Source: Cylicocyclus nassatus
Lineage: Eukaryota > Nematoda > Chromadorea > Rhabditida > Strongylidae
NCBI GenBank assembly: GCA_958299035.1
Contig: CATQJL010000223.1
Span: 68,008,371-68,072,370 of the forward strand
DNA: 64,000 nt
Direction of reading: 5' to 3'
Shown in pieces: positions 10,516-22,097 of this stretch; within the stretch, counting starts at the first letter, position 1; every line of letters begins with the position of its first letter. The notes below the pieces were generated by a model that searched no databases, was not told the DNA's origin, and saw only the letters and a list, made by a program, of their open reading frames with translations. A program made the translations under genes and the position numbers.

Positions 10516-11849
10516 ATCTACTGCACTTAATTCATTTGTTATAAGCTGCGGTAGCTTTTAATATCAAGAGGTACCCGAATTTCAGGAAGCCTATGTAATT
10601 TAACTCTGAGGGAATTGTTTGTTGATCTTACAAGAAAGATCCGAATAATTGAAATGGCCTTTTCAAATAAGTCTTATACCACTTTGAATAGCACCAAGCA
10701 ATAATTCCAAATCTCATTATATGCCAAGCCTCTGCATTTCTTGGTGGAAAATGAACGCATAATCGAGGCAAAATCAAATTTTGCTGCCTTTTTAGCGCTT
10801 AAATAGAGCAGTATTGAGTATGAGTGTTTTGGACAGAAACTATTTTTCAAACGGTGTGCTTTGATAATTAATTTTGGATCATTTGAACAATTCTCACGAA
10901 TCTTGTTCTATTTATGCATTGAATTTTTCATCTTTAAAAAAGCGCTCATAACTCGACGTTCAAAGGCGCTTGGCAGTAACGAAGAATGATTTAGGATCAG
11001 CGTTCGATGCCCTTTATTCGTATCAATCTGAAATGGCCGCTTCGACCAAGTAGACCTCCCTTGTTAGATTTAAAAAATGGGAGAGCCAAACTTTGACTGC
11101 GATCGTGCACTTTTGAAGGCTAACACATTTTGCACGTGTGTGCAACAAAACCCAAGAAAGAACCATTCTTTCTTGCACTTTAAACATTTGCTTTAAAAAG
11201 TGAGTAATAATCTTATGGGATTTATTGAGCCGTAATATTACGTTGCATCACACCCGAAAATCTCATATTGTAATGCAAAGTAATAGGCGCTTCTCTGAGA
11301 TTGCATTTGTCCGATGCTTTTCAGGACCGCTTCGGAAGCATTGTACAAATACAATCAATTCTTTATCGTTCTACCTTGCAATCTTTATCGTCTTTTCTAC
11401 TGGATATTTGTTACACATATATGACTAATAATTATCATCAGCATCAGAATTGCGTTCCAAAATTTGTAGGAATTAGTGAAGAATTCGAATTGCGATTTTA
11501 ATGAACAACTTAACAGGCTTTTAATGTTAGACCCAAGTGCTAGAGAAGAAGAGCGGCTAGTGATAGCCCGCCCTAATTTATTTTTCGTAAAGAAAAAACT
11601 CTCTGTTTATTTCATGACAGGAGCCTACTATGCCTCCTGGTATTTACAATCAACGCAGCACTAACAATAACCCTCTCAAGTGCGAAGAGTAAGTCATCAA
11701 TATATAATCAAAACTAAGTTGTAATCAAATCGTTTAGCTTTGTGTAGCGAAATTAGCTCAGTGCTAACTATGTACATCTTGCTAATCATTACAGCTGATC
11801 ATACATTTTAGATCTGATAATGAAAATCAGATTTTGAAAAAAGAAAAGA
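10516..11849. other. No recognised gene
   Basis: AT-rich DNA. Overlapping short ORFs at 11225-11664 lack motifs and are not supported as genes. No long repeats noticed. Confidence 0.4.
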
Positions 11850-12980
11850 AACTCGTACATCATAAGATTTGATACAGAAATTCGATCACTTCAGCCATAC
11901 TAAAAGCATTCCGTTTTGAGCGCTTCTCTTGATCAACCTGTATGTTGTGACAAGCCTACACTGATTTGTTCATCAAGAGCTACTCGAAAGTACTTACAAT
12001 GCTGCTTAAATGTATTGAACGACGATGTTTAAGAATCGAATTCTATAGATGTTTGAAGACTCCGGCCCCACCCCAATTTAGTAGATTAAAATTTTTCAAA
12101 GGTGTCAAAATGTCAATACAATTCAAGGGTGTCAACCTTAAGCTTAGCTTCGGAGTCAGTGCGTGAAACCAATTTAATCATGCACTGCTTATGAAGAATG
12201 TCGGTATATCAAGACTCAGCACGAGGTAGCTTTTCGAAAATGTAAAAAAAAACCAAGCCCCCTTTGACTTACCCAAAGTTTTACGAATTTTTCATCCACA
12301 AAAACGATATCCCCTTTGCTTTTTGTGTCAAAAACGTATCCAGCTTGCTTATAAGCCCCACGTCATGTCCTATATCCATTGAGGTGCATCAAAACTTACC
12401 TACCGTGAAGGATTGATGAAAATGTGTAGTAAATGAGGTAACCAAATTCTGGGAGTATTCGGCAAGTAGTGTCATCTCAGTTTATCTCAGCTGATGTGGC
12501 TGACGGTCCTACATAATTTTCATTTTTTACAACCGCTCACGCTAATGTTCTCTGTGCGATCATTTTTTCACTGACAAACATTACGATGGTTTTGAATACA
12601 ACTCTTTGACTTTACAGTAGTCTCGGCTGTCTAGTCAACATACAGCTGTAGATCAGGACTCGCTGATCTACAGCCGTATGTTATTGTCAGACAAACTTAA
12701 TCAAAAAGGAAATAATTAGAGCCAACCGGTCAACTGCCATGAAGTTGATCAAGTTAGCGTAATGGACTTGACTCCTAAGATTAACTTAAACAGCTTGATG
12801 AACATGTTGGCTTACCGAGGTCGATACTGCAATGTTTGAAAGTTCTTTCCTTGACATTTTACACGGTGTCTCAAAGTAAGTGCATACTTTTCAATCGTTG
12901 ATATCTCTCTTCCCATTGGGTCTTTTTCCACCATTCAAGTATTTATCATTTTTTAGTGGAAACTTTAGCTTAGATTTGTA

Positions 12981-14787
12981 TTAGGTTGATGCATAGTTCC
13001 TGCACCAAAATAGGTACAGACCGCAATAATCCGCAATACCCGTATTTGCAAAAATGATTTGATAAATCATTAGATAGAGCAAATCTAGCTCTACAAGATA
13101 GTGCTTAAAGATTTGCAGCAGCTTTGATCCAAGCGAAGATTGAAGCCAAAAGCGAAAAAGATCCAAGCGCCTCAAAAAACCAAGAAAAAAATTGGAAGTC
13201 CGTTCAGAAAAATCCTTCAAAATTCCTAACTGTTCATGCATTGTCATTTCGTACAAGACATTTCTCTATGCCGTTGCTGTATTTTTCTCTCAGCTAGAAA
13301 TTGAAAAAACAAGTTTTTCATGTTTTTTCCAAAACCATGCTGAGATATTCTAGCACTCACAATTGTATTCCATAGGACCTTAGAAGAGTAAGTGTGAATT
13401 TTCAGCTCTTTACAGCAGCTGGCTTACGAGAAATATCGAATTTTTAGCAACTAGGCAAAAAAATTCGGATAAGGAGAGCTAGATTCGTCATTTTTCGTCA
13501 ACTAGCAGCCATACCCTCGATACATAGAGCCACTTACTCTAATAACCTTCACTTTGAGGGCTATGAGGGGACACAACCTTCACCTGGAAAAAAAACAGAA
13601 GTCATCCGGGGCTGGATGTTATTATTTTGGCTATATCGGAAAGTATGTTAATGAAGCAAATATAGGGAATTATATCTTTAGCTTTCAGCAAAACCGAGAA
13701 TTTGCGTTTACATAGCTTTTTTTACGTTAAATAGAAGGTTTCTGTGGAATTTCTGCCAGAATTCAGGACAGAATTTCTCAGGTAACCTCTCATTTGACCA
13801 AAATAGAATTTTAGAAGTTTAGGAAAGCTATTGGGGTTGAATAATAACGAGAAACTGCGGCGCAGAGAATCGCGCACGAAAACGCTGGTTTATTTCCTTT
13901 TCTCCTCAGTCCTCGTCGTTTCATGACGATCAGAATGATGTAAAATGTTGCAGGGTTTCGTTGAGACACCGCGGAGATCTACGACCAGAGCCAAATGCCC
14001 TGTCGGCTCCGGTCTGTCTCCGCTGCTCGTCTGCGTCTCAGCGCGCTGCGCGCTACCTCGCTACCCCAAACGCGGGGCGCGGGGCATTTGGCTCTGGTAC
14101 CCTTTTCTTCGCTGTTTCGAACTCAAATTTTGCAAGCTATATATCATTTTGAACCTCTTGATCTTTGTTTTCACGCTGACAACGGCCCAATACCACATTC
14201 TTTGATTTGATAAAGAAAACCGGCACAAACCTTGTCTTCGAAATTCTCTAGTTTTTCTCCTAGTTTGACTCTTTTCACGCGGTTCTTTCGTACATTTTAT
14301 AGATCTTGCTTCCGTTCATAATGCAGACAACCACCCAGCCCTTATCTCTTCGATTATGGTCGAATTTTTTGCAAAAAAATCGTAAAAGGTGTGTTTTTCT
14401 CTACCCTGTTCTGTTTCAGTGCTTTCGCATCGATTTTTTTCCAACTTGGGCGATTGTTGCTCAGAACAATAAGCGCAGCAATCTAGACAACGTCCCAGGA
14501 AACAGGAACGTCAATGCGGGGGTAAAATTTAAAGGACGCATCAAAAATCAAAAACCCGAGTTGCGAATTGCTGGTCCTGGAGCGAAAACTTGCACCTTGA
14601 AAAGCCGCCAAGTTTTTTTTATTTTCGGCTCCAAATTTCGCATAGTTGAAAGCTGGTGCAGATATTTGGGCACTATCTTGTTAGTTTTACTCTATCTAAT
14701 GATATATCGAATCCTTTTGGGATATAGGATTATTCCAGATTATTGCGGTCTGTACCTATTTGGTGCAGGAATTATGCATCAACCTAG
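12981..14787. mobile_element. Mariner-like element nested in family A (1.8 kb)
   Basis: TTAGGTTGATGCATAGTTCC at the left and the inverse GGAATTATGCATCAACCTAG at the right match over about 230 bp and are flanked by TA. Without it the host reads TTAGATTTGTATCGAGCGAATC, matching other family A copies (compare 24185-24210). The 173-codon ORF at 14306-14827 runs through the right arm and has no transposase motifs. Confidence 0.75.
13984..14098. mobile_element. Short GC-rich MITE
   Basis: ACCAGAGCCAAATGCCC at 13984-14000 is exactly inverted at 14082-14098. The 115 bp unit is much richer in G and C than its surroundings and explains three overlapping ORFs in all + frames. It is nested inside the mariner-like element. 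Confidence 0.65.
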
Positions 14788-15347
14788 TAGTATCGAGCGA
14801 ATCACTGACCGCTCTTCGTTTCTGTAGGATCACCGTGGGAACTTCGACCAGGATTTTAGGCTAATGGAGGCCATTTGCCTCGAAACCATCCCAAACAATC
14901 CTAGAACTTTTACACTATGGTAATGGAAGCCGCTGATTTCGATTTTGAAATTTCCACTTTGACCGTGATGCATCTTTTCAAAGTTATCCCGGAAAACCGT
15001 AATAACTGAGTTTTCAGCATTTGTCAGAAATGTGATCACACCGTCAAAAAAACTAAAAACACTTTTGAAAGTTGTGTAGTGGACGAAAACCCTAGTACAC
15101 AATTTTTCAGATTTTTGAAAAAAATTTGTCAAATGGCATATATCACAACCGATCCACTTGCTAGAAGTTCTTACCGTAATCCTACAGTAACGGGAAAGAT
15201 CGGTGATTTGCTTGTTACCGTAACCTATATTGAAGCCTCTTCTACAGACTGGCACTTGATTGCGGGAAAAGACTCAATGGGAAGAGAGATATTAACGATT
15301 GAAATGTGTGTACCTACTTCACATCCTGTAATATTGGCTTTCCATAT

Positions 15348-15601
15348 TGTTGTAGTATTCTACTTGCACTTGTACTTGTGCTTATGGTGGGTCGGGACAC
15401 TTGAAGAATAGTAGATTTATTATTAGACTGGATATGAATGCGAACAGATGATAAGACGAGACGAACAAACGAAATGACTTCTAGCAGGGAGCGTCTTATA
15501 TAGCGCTCAGATCCCGCGCATAGGTCAATACAACACCAATAGATCCTAGAGATCACAAGAATAACAACACAAAACAAAACAACAAATGTTACTCTCCAAC
15601 A
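15348..15601 (-). mobile_element. Solo LTR with CATAT target duplication
   Basis: A 254 bp unit reads, on the minus strand, TGTTGGAGAGTAAC ... AGAATACTACAACA, with a TATATAAG box and an AATAAA signal in the right order for an LTR. CATAT occurs directly at both sides (15343-15347 and 15602-15606). The duplicated segment at 36665 reads CTTTCCAAATATGG where copy B would read CTTTCCATATATGG once the LTR and one CATAT are removed. Five-base duplication and TG...CA ends fit a BEL/Pao or Gypsy LTR. No internal retroelement genes remain. Confidence 0.85.
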
Positions 15602-15974
15602 CATATATGGAAAAGACATGTGCAAAGCAATATGAGTGAGCGATGTACAGATGAGCAAAGCTCCAAACAATCAAGGTCAACGCAAATTTGTGAATGATTT
15701 GTATATTTGACAGATATTATACACTCACGCATGAAATTTATAAACAATTACATCACTTTGTTGTATCTCTTTTTGAGGAAAAATTAAACATCAACGTGAG
15801 ATAGGCCAATGTGATTCCAGAACAATGCCGTCGGCATCTCTTGATACTAAATTCTTGCAGCGTTGTTGTGGAAGTCATGAAGGCGGTGAGATAGAGGGAC
15901 AACGAAAGATGTAGGAAATTGTAACAACGCTGCTGAATGATAAATGAAATGACATTCCCAAAATTCACGGAATC

Positions 15975-15982
15975 TATTTAAG
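15975..15982 (+). promoter_or_regulatory. TATTTAAG box of the 16071 gene
   Basis: TATTTAAG lies 96 nt before the ATG, followed by GGCTGTCAGTGGCACTATTCAGTCG, a block also present after the TATTTAAA at 37042. A TTAGTTTCAG site ends at 16053, 17 nt before the ATG. Confidence 0.6.
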
Positions 15983-16070
15983 TGGCTGTCAGTGGCACTA
16001 TTCAGTCGTCTCTTGTTCAGTTTCTTTTGTAAATGTATAATTATTAGTTTCAGATTCTGTCAAGCTTCTC

Positions 16071-18355
16071 ATGATGCTATCACTAGAAACATACTTCATT
16101 CTCTCCATTCTGCTTGTTGATGTCTCGGCACAGGTGTTCAAGGTTATTAAGCCTTGTGCTTACAAATATGTACTCAAACACTCCTTACAGTGCTTTTTCA
16201 ACTGTAATGCAAAAGAGAATGATTTTATAAGCAAGGCTGATTGTGTGAAAAAATGTCCCAAAAAGGAGTTTGAGGAGGTAAAGTGAAGTGTTTCTTAACA
16301 CGAATATATTGAATGGCAATGAAGGGGTATTTGTTTCTCGGCGCTCTAGCAGTTGGTGAAAGGATCGTTAAAGGACTGAGATTTGTCGATACATGCCAAT
16401 TAGTTGAACAGGCTGCAAAAAAAACGAGCTCCACGTGTTGTGCCGGTTTCCTCTTTTCAATCAATACCATATAATACTTGGCTTAGCCGCTTTTTATATG
16501 TTCTCCCAAGAATGATAAAAGGAGTTATGGAATTTGAACCAAATTTGGCAGACATAATGCATGGGGTGAGGCGTGTGTCAATAATCAATCTTATTTATAA
16601 AGCTAAATGTCTGTTTGCCTGTATATCTGTCTGTCTGTATGTATGTATGTATGTGTACGTATGTTTCGAATAGAAAATTCCATTTCTGAACCGATCCGGA
16701 CCAAACTTGGCACACACACTTGGCACATACACTTCGGGGCCGGACGGGTGGTCATAGGCTAATTTTCGTCATCGATCGATACCGATTTTATCGATTTTTA
16801 TCGATTTTTTCTGCAAAGTTTGAGCTACGGGGCTGGTAGCTGGCAAAGGCATAAGTGAGCATGCTGATAACTAACACAGCGGGAATAGGGAGTTGATGTA
16901 GAATCGGGCACAGGGAAAGGTTGTACAGTGATAGGGATGGGAGCTTTATCATAGTTTTTGACAGGGCTGGGCGGAGCCGGGCAAGCCAGCTAGTACTATA
17001 TATTATTTGCTCAGCCGCTTCTTGTATGTTCGCTTAAGAATTAGAAGGAGTCATGGAATTTGTATCAAATTTGGCAGACGTAATGTATGTAGTGAGGCGT
17101 CTGTTAATAAGCCATTTTGTTCCGGACCATGACTCCTTCTAATTCCGTTTGACTCTATCGATTTAATTCTTTGCAGTTTTTGCTTAGAAAATTGTGTATG
17201 TTCGCCAGAGATAGAAGGAGTTACGAAGGAGAAAAGGCGCATGCGTTCTGAGCATTGAAGGGTAGCATAGCCTATCTTTTGCGGCAATTGCTGCGCGTTT
17301 CTATTGTTTTTATTGACATTCGGCTTCAAAGGAAAGTGTCTTATCGGCAAATTTAATCCAATTTCACCATATAGCTAGACGAGGGAATGTAGCCCAATTT
17401 ATTTACGCGTTTGAATGATGCGAGGCGTGTGTTTATAAGCTATTTTGTTTAGAAGATACCGATTAATTTCATCTAGTTATTGAGTTTTTGGTTAAAAAAT
17501 TTTCCCGGCCCAAAATGCTCAAAAATTATGGGTGTAGAACTTCGCATAATGAGCTTCAGTGCGGGCAGGAATCACTATGCTTTTATTAGATGTAATTACT
17601 GTCGCTTTTGATTCATTGACTTTCGGAGTTTTTTGCTTAGCAGTATCGTTATGGCTGGCACAGGCTAGAAAAGAATTATGGGATCTGAACCAAACTTCGC
17701 ATACATAAGCTTTTGAACGGGTCTTTTGTTAATAAGCTATTCTCATTGATATAGGATGAATTAATTTACTAATTCTTCTTCCTTTACGCATTTGGGACAA
17801 AAAATTGGTGGGAAGGATAAGATAGGTAGGCATGGTTATTACGAACACAATATCTGTTACTTCAATATTGACATCTTCCATCTATTCATTGATTTTTGGT
17901 ATCTAACATCCTCAATAGCTGACTGATATATGTCTACGCATGTCTACGCTTTTACTTACTGTATCTACTTTAAATGCTTCACCCTCACAGCCCTTACAGC
18001 ATGGAGCACGTCCACTCCTTCTATATTGTTGACTGCGCATTTCTGTTACTTAGAATATTAAGTCAAATCTAATTGAGAAACCAAAATTGTGTGCTCAGCA
18101 TCCTCAATCTACATAAGTTTAAGTGTTTTGCGCAATCTAAAAAATTCAATCAAATTCTTGCCTTTGCACAGTACAGAGTGGAACGAAAGATGAGGCAGCG
18201 AAGCTGCAGTACCAGCCGAACCTGCCGCGTAGCGGCAGAGAGCGGTTGGTAAATAATAATACTTGCAGTGCAGGGAGAGATGCAAGGCTAAGGATTGGCC
18301 ATACGATCAACTGTGCTTGGCTGACTTTCCGCTCATATGCTTGGCTTTCTTGTAA
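16071..18355 (+). CDS. Small secreted eight-cysteine protein, three exons (81 aa)
   Basis: Exon 1 is 16071-16142, exon 2 is 16191-16277 and exon 3 is 18269-18355. Intron 1 is 48 nt (GTTATT...CTTACAG). Intron 2 is 1991 nt (GTAAAG...CTTGCAG), swollen by a Helitron and tandem repeats. The signal peptide ends VSA before Q22. Cysteine spacing is C-x3-C-x12-C-x3-C-x7-C-x3-C-x10-C-x7-C. Exon 3 is closely similar to 38989-39075 (shared LAFL end). The single-frame reading of 71 codons from 16071 stops just after exon 2, and would leave exon 3 unused. Intron 1 has no stop and is a multiple of three, so retention would add 16 residues including one Cys. ATG at 16074 is an alternative start. Function unknown. 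Confidence 0.7.
16470..17770 (+). repeat. Degenerate tandem repeat filling intron 2
   Basis: Units recur with the order TATGTTC.CC.AGAAT, AGAAGGAGTTATGGAATTTG, CCAAATTTGGCAGACATAAT, GTGAGGCGTGTGTTAATAAGC and then TTTTTGCTTAGAAAAT. Copies start near 16470, 16995, 17200 and 17660 and diverge strongly. The first is split by the Helitron at 16589. The unit is not present in the matching intron of 38661, so it is an expansion specific to this copy. Confidence 0.6.
16589..16993 (+). mobile_element. Non-autonomous Helitron
   Basis: It starts TCTTATTTATAAAGC and ends in a GC-rich hairpin (GGCT...AGCC near 16968-16980) followed by CCAGCTAG, between A and T. TC start, CTAG end, a hairpin just upstream and no TIRs are the Helitron signature. 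Related 5' parts (AAAGCTGAATGTCTGTTTG) lie at 28224 and 47708. It contains GTATGTAT microsatellite runs and no ORF. Confidence 0.7.
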
Positions 18356-18359
18356 ACCC

Positions 18360-18750
18360 TCGCTCAATTATGTCGCGCATTACTGCTTGAACAATATCCT
18401 TCTAATCGTTATTGTGCATTACCGCTTGAATTCTACAGCATAATGGAGTTTCAGGCAAAGTAAGTCATGAACGTGTAGAAAATAACACAATATGTTTAAC
18501 TCCTTCCCTGCAAAAATTACAAAAACTTTGCTGGATTTTTTAAACTTTTTCATCGCTTAATTATGTCGCGCATTACCGCTTGAACAATACCCTTTTGTTC
18601 ATTATTGTGCACTACCGCTTGAATGTTCTACAGCATAATGTAGATTCAGGCAAAGTAAGTTATGAACGTATAGAAGTAACACACAATATGTTCAGCTCCT
18701 TCCCTGCAAAAATTACAAAAACTTTGCTAGATTTTTTAAATTTCTTCAGA
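18360..18750 (+). repeat. Tandem duplication of the 3' flank (about 194 bp, two copies)
   Basis: AATTATGTCGCGCATTAC...GCTTGAACAATA, CAGCATAATG, TTCAGGCAAAGTAAGT and CCTTCCCTGCAAAAATTAC occur twice, starting near 18366 and 18559, in direct order. The first copy follows exon 3 of the 16071 gene directly. A single related copy follows exon 3 of the 38661 gene at 39083. Confidence 0.75.
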
Positions 18751-19464
18751 GTAACCACACGTTTCCACACTAACTGTCAGGTGACTGAATTGCATCTCGG
18801 TTATTCGCTATAAGCGAATTGAACGCTTTCTGACAAAAATTGGAACGATTTCTGCGAGGGATGATTGAGATAATTTTTAGATGGTCATACCCGTTTCAAA
18901 AAGCGCTAAGATTTGTTCGCCTTTTTTACTTGAGACGAGTTCACAAGTTGATGTGAATCAAAAGCTCGACATTCCCTGTTCAAGCTCAACTAAGGACAAA
19001 ATTAAAACACCATTTCAAAACAAATTTGAAAGGATCTCGAGAAAGTAAGAAAATCAGTGAGAACTTGCGTGATAGTCATATGAGGAAAATCTAAAAAAAG
19101 CATAAAATAACTTTTTTCGTTCTTTGTTAATACTTGTGCTGACTGTATCTATCCAACCCATCGTGGTAGTTATCAAGTTGTCATAAGTTCCGTTTACTCC
19201 GACTTCTACCGCATTAAGTCATGCGGCCGAAGTACCATTTGTTAGGGCAAAACAGACTCTACTATATGGCTTTCTTGTTTTGTGCACCAACTTTGATACA
19301 CCTTGAGTCTGAAGCCAAAAACCAAAATGATCCAAGTAAAAAATTCAAAAAGATTGTAACCTCGTCCAAATTAATCCTACAAATTTTCTACTTTGCTCAA
19401 GTGTACATATTACACATCAAGCATACAGGAAGTCCCAAAAGTATGACGCATCTCTCAATCTTAA

Positions 19465-19762
19465 AGGCAGTAGACAGGCAAAATGGACCTCAGTCAGATT
19501 TTGGTAGCTTCGGGCAGTAGACCCCAAGTACACCGTAGCTCCTCCCTTTCAATTCATGCGCTAAGTCCTGAAAAAAGCGCATCAAAATTCTACCAATGAC
19601 GTCCACTCAGTGGAAGTGGGTGGGGCTGGTAGAGCTTTAAAGCGTTTTTTTCAAAACTTAGCGCTTGACTTGGAGGGTGGGATTGGGGCTACGATGTACT
19701 GGGAGGTTAATACCCAAAACTACCAAAATCTGACAGGGGTCTATTTTGCCTATCCAATGGCT
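19465..19762. mobile_element. TTAA-flanked MITE (298 bp)
   Basis: AGGCAGTAGACAGGCAAAATGGAC at the left is inverted at the right (TCTATTTTGCCTATCCAATGGCT), with TTAA at 19461-19464 and 19763-19766. Inner palindromic blocks (CAGATTTTGGTA / TACCAAAATCTGAC and GCGCTAAGTCCTG / AACTTAGCGC) match the element at 35234-35535. TTAA duplication points to a piggyBac-type mobiliser. Confidence 0.8.
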
Positions 19763-20207
19763 TTAATAACACACTCACAAAGCTTTCTGCTTGGGTCCAA
19801 GTACCATTCAGTAGAGCAGGCTTCAATTTAGATCCAAGGTATGGAAAGGATTATCCTTCGCTTCTTATTACCGAGGATTACATTACGAAACTCAAGAAGA
19901 GTTTTGAGCAACTTAGGGCTTCGGCCTCCTTAGAAAGCAGACCAAACAATTTGAAATTTCTCACATTAAGTTATTAAAAGCCGCTTAAGCCAAGTACATC
20001 TGCACTTTACCGCAGTACTTCGTTCACAAGTTATATCAAGTAAATCGCATACCTGATTTCAAATGCTAAAATTTGATTATACCTACAAAAAGCTTTACAA
20101 ACAGGCAAGAAATTGAGTAACGAATTTACGCGCTAAAAACCCTGGTGCAAGCTTTTTAGAAAACTTGAAAGTTTCCATGGGCTCTCTTCTTTGAACCTAG
20201 GCATTAC

Positions 20208-21890
20208 GTTGACTTTGTAGATGATAATGCGTCAAACAGGTTTTTATGGTGGATGTTGCCTAACGTTTCAACAGGTATCGTCTTCTTCGGAGGCCTGAAA
20301 AGGAATTGCAGTTTCTTACTTTTCAGTTCACACGACCAAGCGCCTCTTCTAACTTGCGGCCTTCAAACCTTGTCTTGTACAACATGGGAACAAATACGAA
20401 GTGGTAGACACCAAACCTCAATTCACCGTGAAGTTAGTGGTCCGCGATCACTAAAGGCTGCTCAGTGAGTCACGGACATTTATAGTTCACGGTTGAAGTT
20501 AACACAATGATATATAAGGTAAAAGGTCATTTGTCATCGCTGAGCATGCATTTCTGTTAATATTTCACGGATTTCCGGCAGATATCCACGCAGCCTCCAA
20601 TGTTTTGCGTGCTGAGATTTCGCTCTCACACGCTAATAACGTGCACTTTACATTAAATCGTCACCATTATGTGCCTTCACGGAGATGACATTGTCCTTCG
20701 CCTTTTATCGGCCAATCTCCCTTTATTCTAACACCTAATGTCCTCCCGGTCTCACGTACTATGTTGTTTCACAGCTCAGGCACTCTAACTGGTAAACGAT
20801 ACCCTCTTTGCACAATCACCTAGCCTTCCGTATGGACAGGCAATGCAGTTTTCTGACATGCATTCAGTATCGTACATTCTGTTTTTGATCAACCGCTTGT
20901 GGAAACTATCGTTAAGAATGCTGATTAGCATCACGTCATTCTCTAACTGCGCTCGTTTCATGCATCGTTTGATCGCCTCATCGAAACTGTCGGACACAAA
21001 GAGAATGCAAAGATAATTGTGTAGTCGTTGCTACGCATGTTTCGCTTACGTGTCTAGCTGATCTTTGCCTTGACCGCTTACTTCCGTATCCATCAGCAAT
21101 TTCAGACGCCAGTTTTTGCGACTCTAGCCGTTCCTTTTCGCCCATACGGAACTCTGCAGCAGTTTTGCACACATTGTTGATGAGGGAAGGCTTTAGAGCT
21201 CTAGGATGCGCTGACGTGGCGTGGACAAAGATGTTTCTAGAGCTTTCCTTTTGGAACCATCTAATTCGTACAGTGTCGTCAGATGGATTTATCTCGGTGT
21301 ACAGAAAGGAAACCCAGCCATTGTTTAGGATTTCTCGTGTAAGCTTTATGTACTGCAACTGTTGATTTGGAATTCTAAAACACTCATCCATTTCGGATTG
21401 CGTTGAGGTGACGATGCAGCAGTCATAGCGGCAGTATAGTGATGGCAAACGTGCTTAGCCCAAAGGTGACCATGGTGGAATAGTATTTGACATCTCCAAA
21501 ACGGCTTGCAGAGCAGCATCGTTATGAACGTTAGTTTATAGTGATGTTACGTCAAAAGACTCGATAACACTACCGGGTTCAAAACTCATGCGTTGCAGCT
21601 GCTTGACAAATTGCTGAGTGCTAGACAAATGTGCTGGTACCTTGGCTAATAGTTGACTTACGATTTCATTACGAAAACATGATATTTGATCAGTGGGCCC
21701 ATCGACGCAGCTTATCATGGGACGAATCTTTTATGAGTCAGGTGACATTGACTGGAACTGACTGTCCGTTACCTTATGCGTCTTGATCGGATGGTAGCAA
21801 ACCGGGCAGTTTGGATTATCTAACCGCAATCTCCTAATTCAGTTTATCAACAAGTTCTGCAGACCACCCAACAGTAACCCAAACTTCATT
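20208..21890 (-). mobile_element. Penelope-like element, minus strand, frameshifted
   Basis: Read on the minus strand, the RT begins near 21890 with a PNCPVCYHPIKTHK block, then RPMISCVDGPTDQISCFRNE (about 21720-21655) and SFDVTSL (21560-21540). A damaged YIDD region (YCRYDCCIVTSTQSEMDECF, about 21430-21370) follows. The cysteine cluster C-x4-C-x2-C with GRLGDC comes before a GIY-YIG domain that is lost after 20800. Several frameshifts and stops make it non-functional. The 3' end (20208-20300) carries a degraded hammerhead-like motif. Confidence 0.8.
20258..20294 (-). ncRNA. Degraded hammerhead-like motif in Penelope end
   Basis: On the minus strand GCCT and AGGC form stem I and GAAACGTT is intact, but the CUGANGA box reads CCGAAGA (U4 changed) and stem II is weak. 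It is probably inactive. Confidence 0.4.
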
Positions 21891-22097
21891 CAACTTTATA
21901 CATTGAGTCTGATATTCTCGTTTGTAGCGCCTCGGACAGAGTTTACGCGATTTGATCGTCGCGATTCAATCATCAAGAATTTCGGGCTGGAAAAGTATTA
22001 CAACCGAAATGCAAGCTGGTTGGCATGCAATGAACTCGTAAAAGTTGTCTTGTCGCAATTGAATCGCGATGAAAATCGCGTGAAATCTGCCGGAGGC

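Larger units (their letters stand above)
12862..15328. mobile_element. TA-flanked TIR element, family A, with nested insertions
   Basis: The left end is CACGGTGTCTCAAAGTAAG with CAATCGTTGATATCTCTC. The right end is the inverted GAGAGATATTAACGATTG ... TTCACATCCTG, and TA lies on both sides. The related segment at about 36655 runs TTTGCCATTGCCTTTCC without the element, so this is an insertion specific to copy B. Its left arm is split at 12981 by the mariner-like MITE. No transposase. Confidence 0.75.
11850..19190. repeat. Duplicated segment, copy B (carries the 16071 gene)
   Basis: 11860-12850 matches 35080-36640 in order, for example AAAAGCATTCCGTTTTGAGCG, GAGCTACTCGAAAGTACTT and ACATAATTTTCATTTTTTAC. 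15607-16060 matches 36672-37112. The gene matches the one at 38661, and 18790-19190 matches 39270-39860 and 4080-4620. Copy B is longer because it holds a Tc1/mariner-type element with a nested mariner MITE, a solo LTR, a Helitron and an expanded intron 2. Confidence 0.7.

Noticed and set aside
14306..14827. 173-codon ORF, one of the longest after the Penelope frames
   Set aside because: It runs through the right inverted arm of a mariner-like MITE and its start is not preceded by any gene signal. No transposase motif is present.
16071..16286. 71-codon single-exon gene
   Set aside because: The open frame includes an intron and stops just inside intron 2. The three-exon model recovers four more cysteines shared with all relatives.
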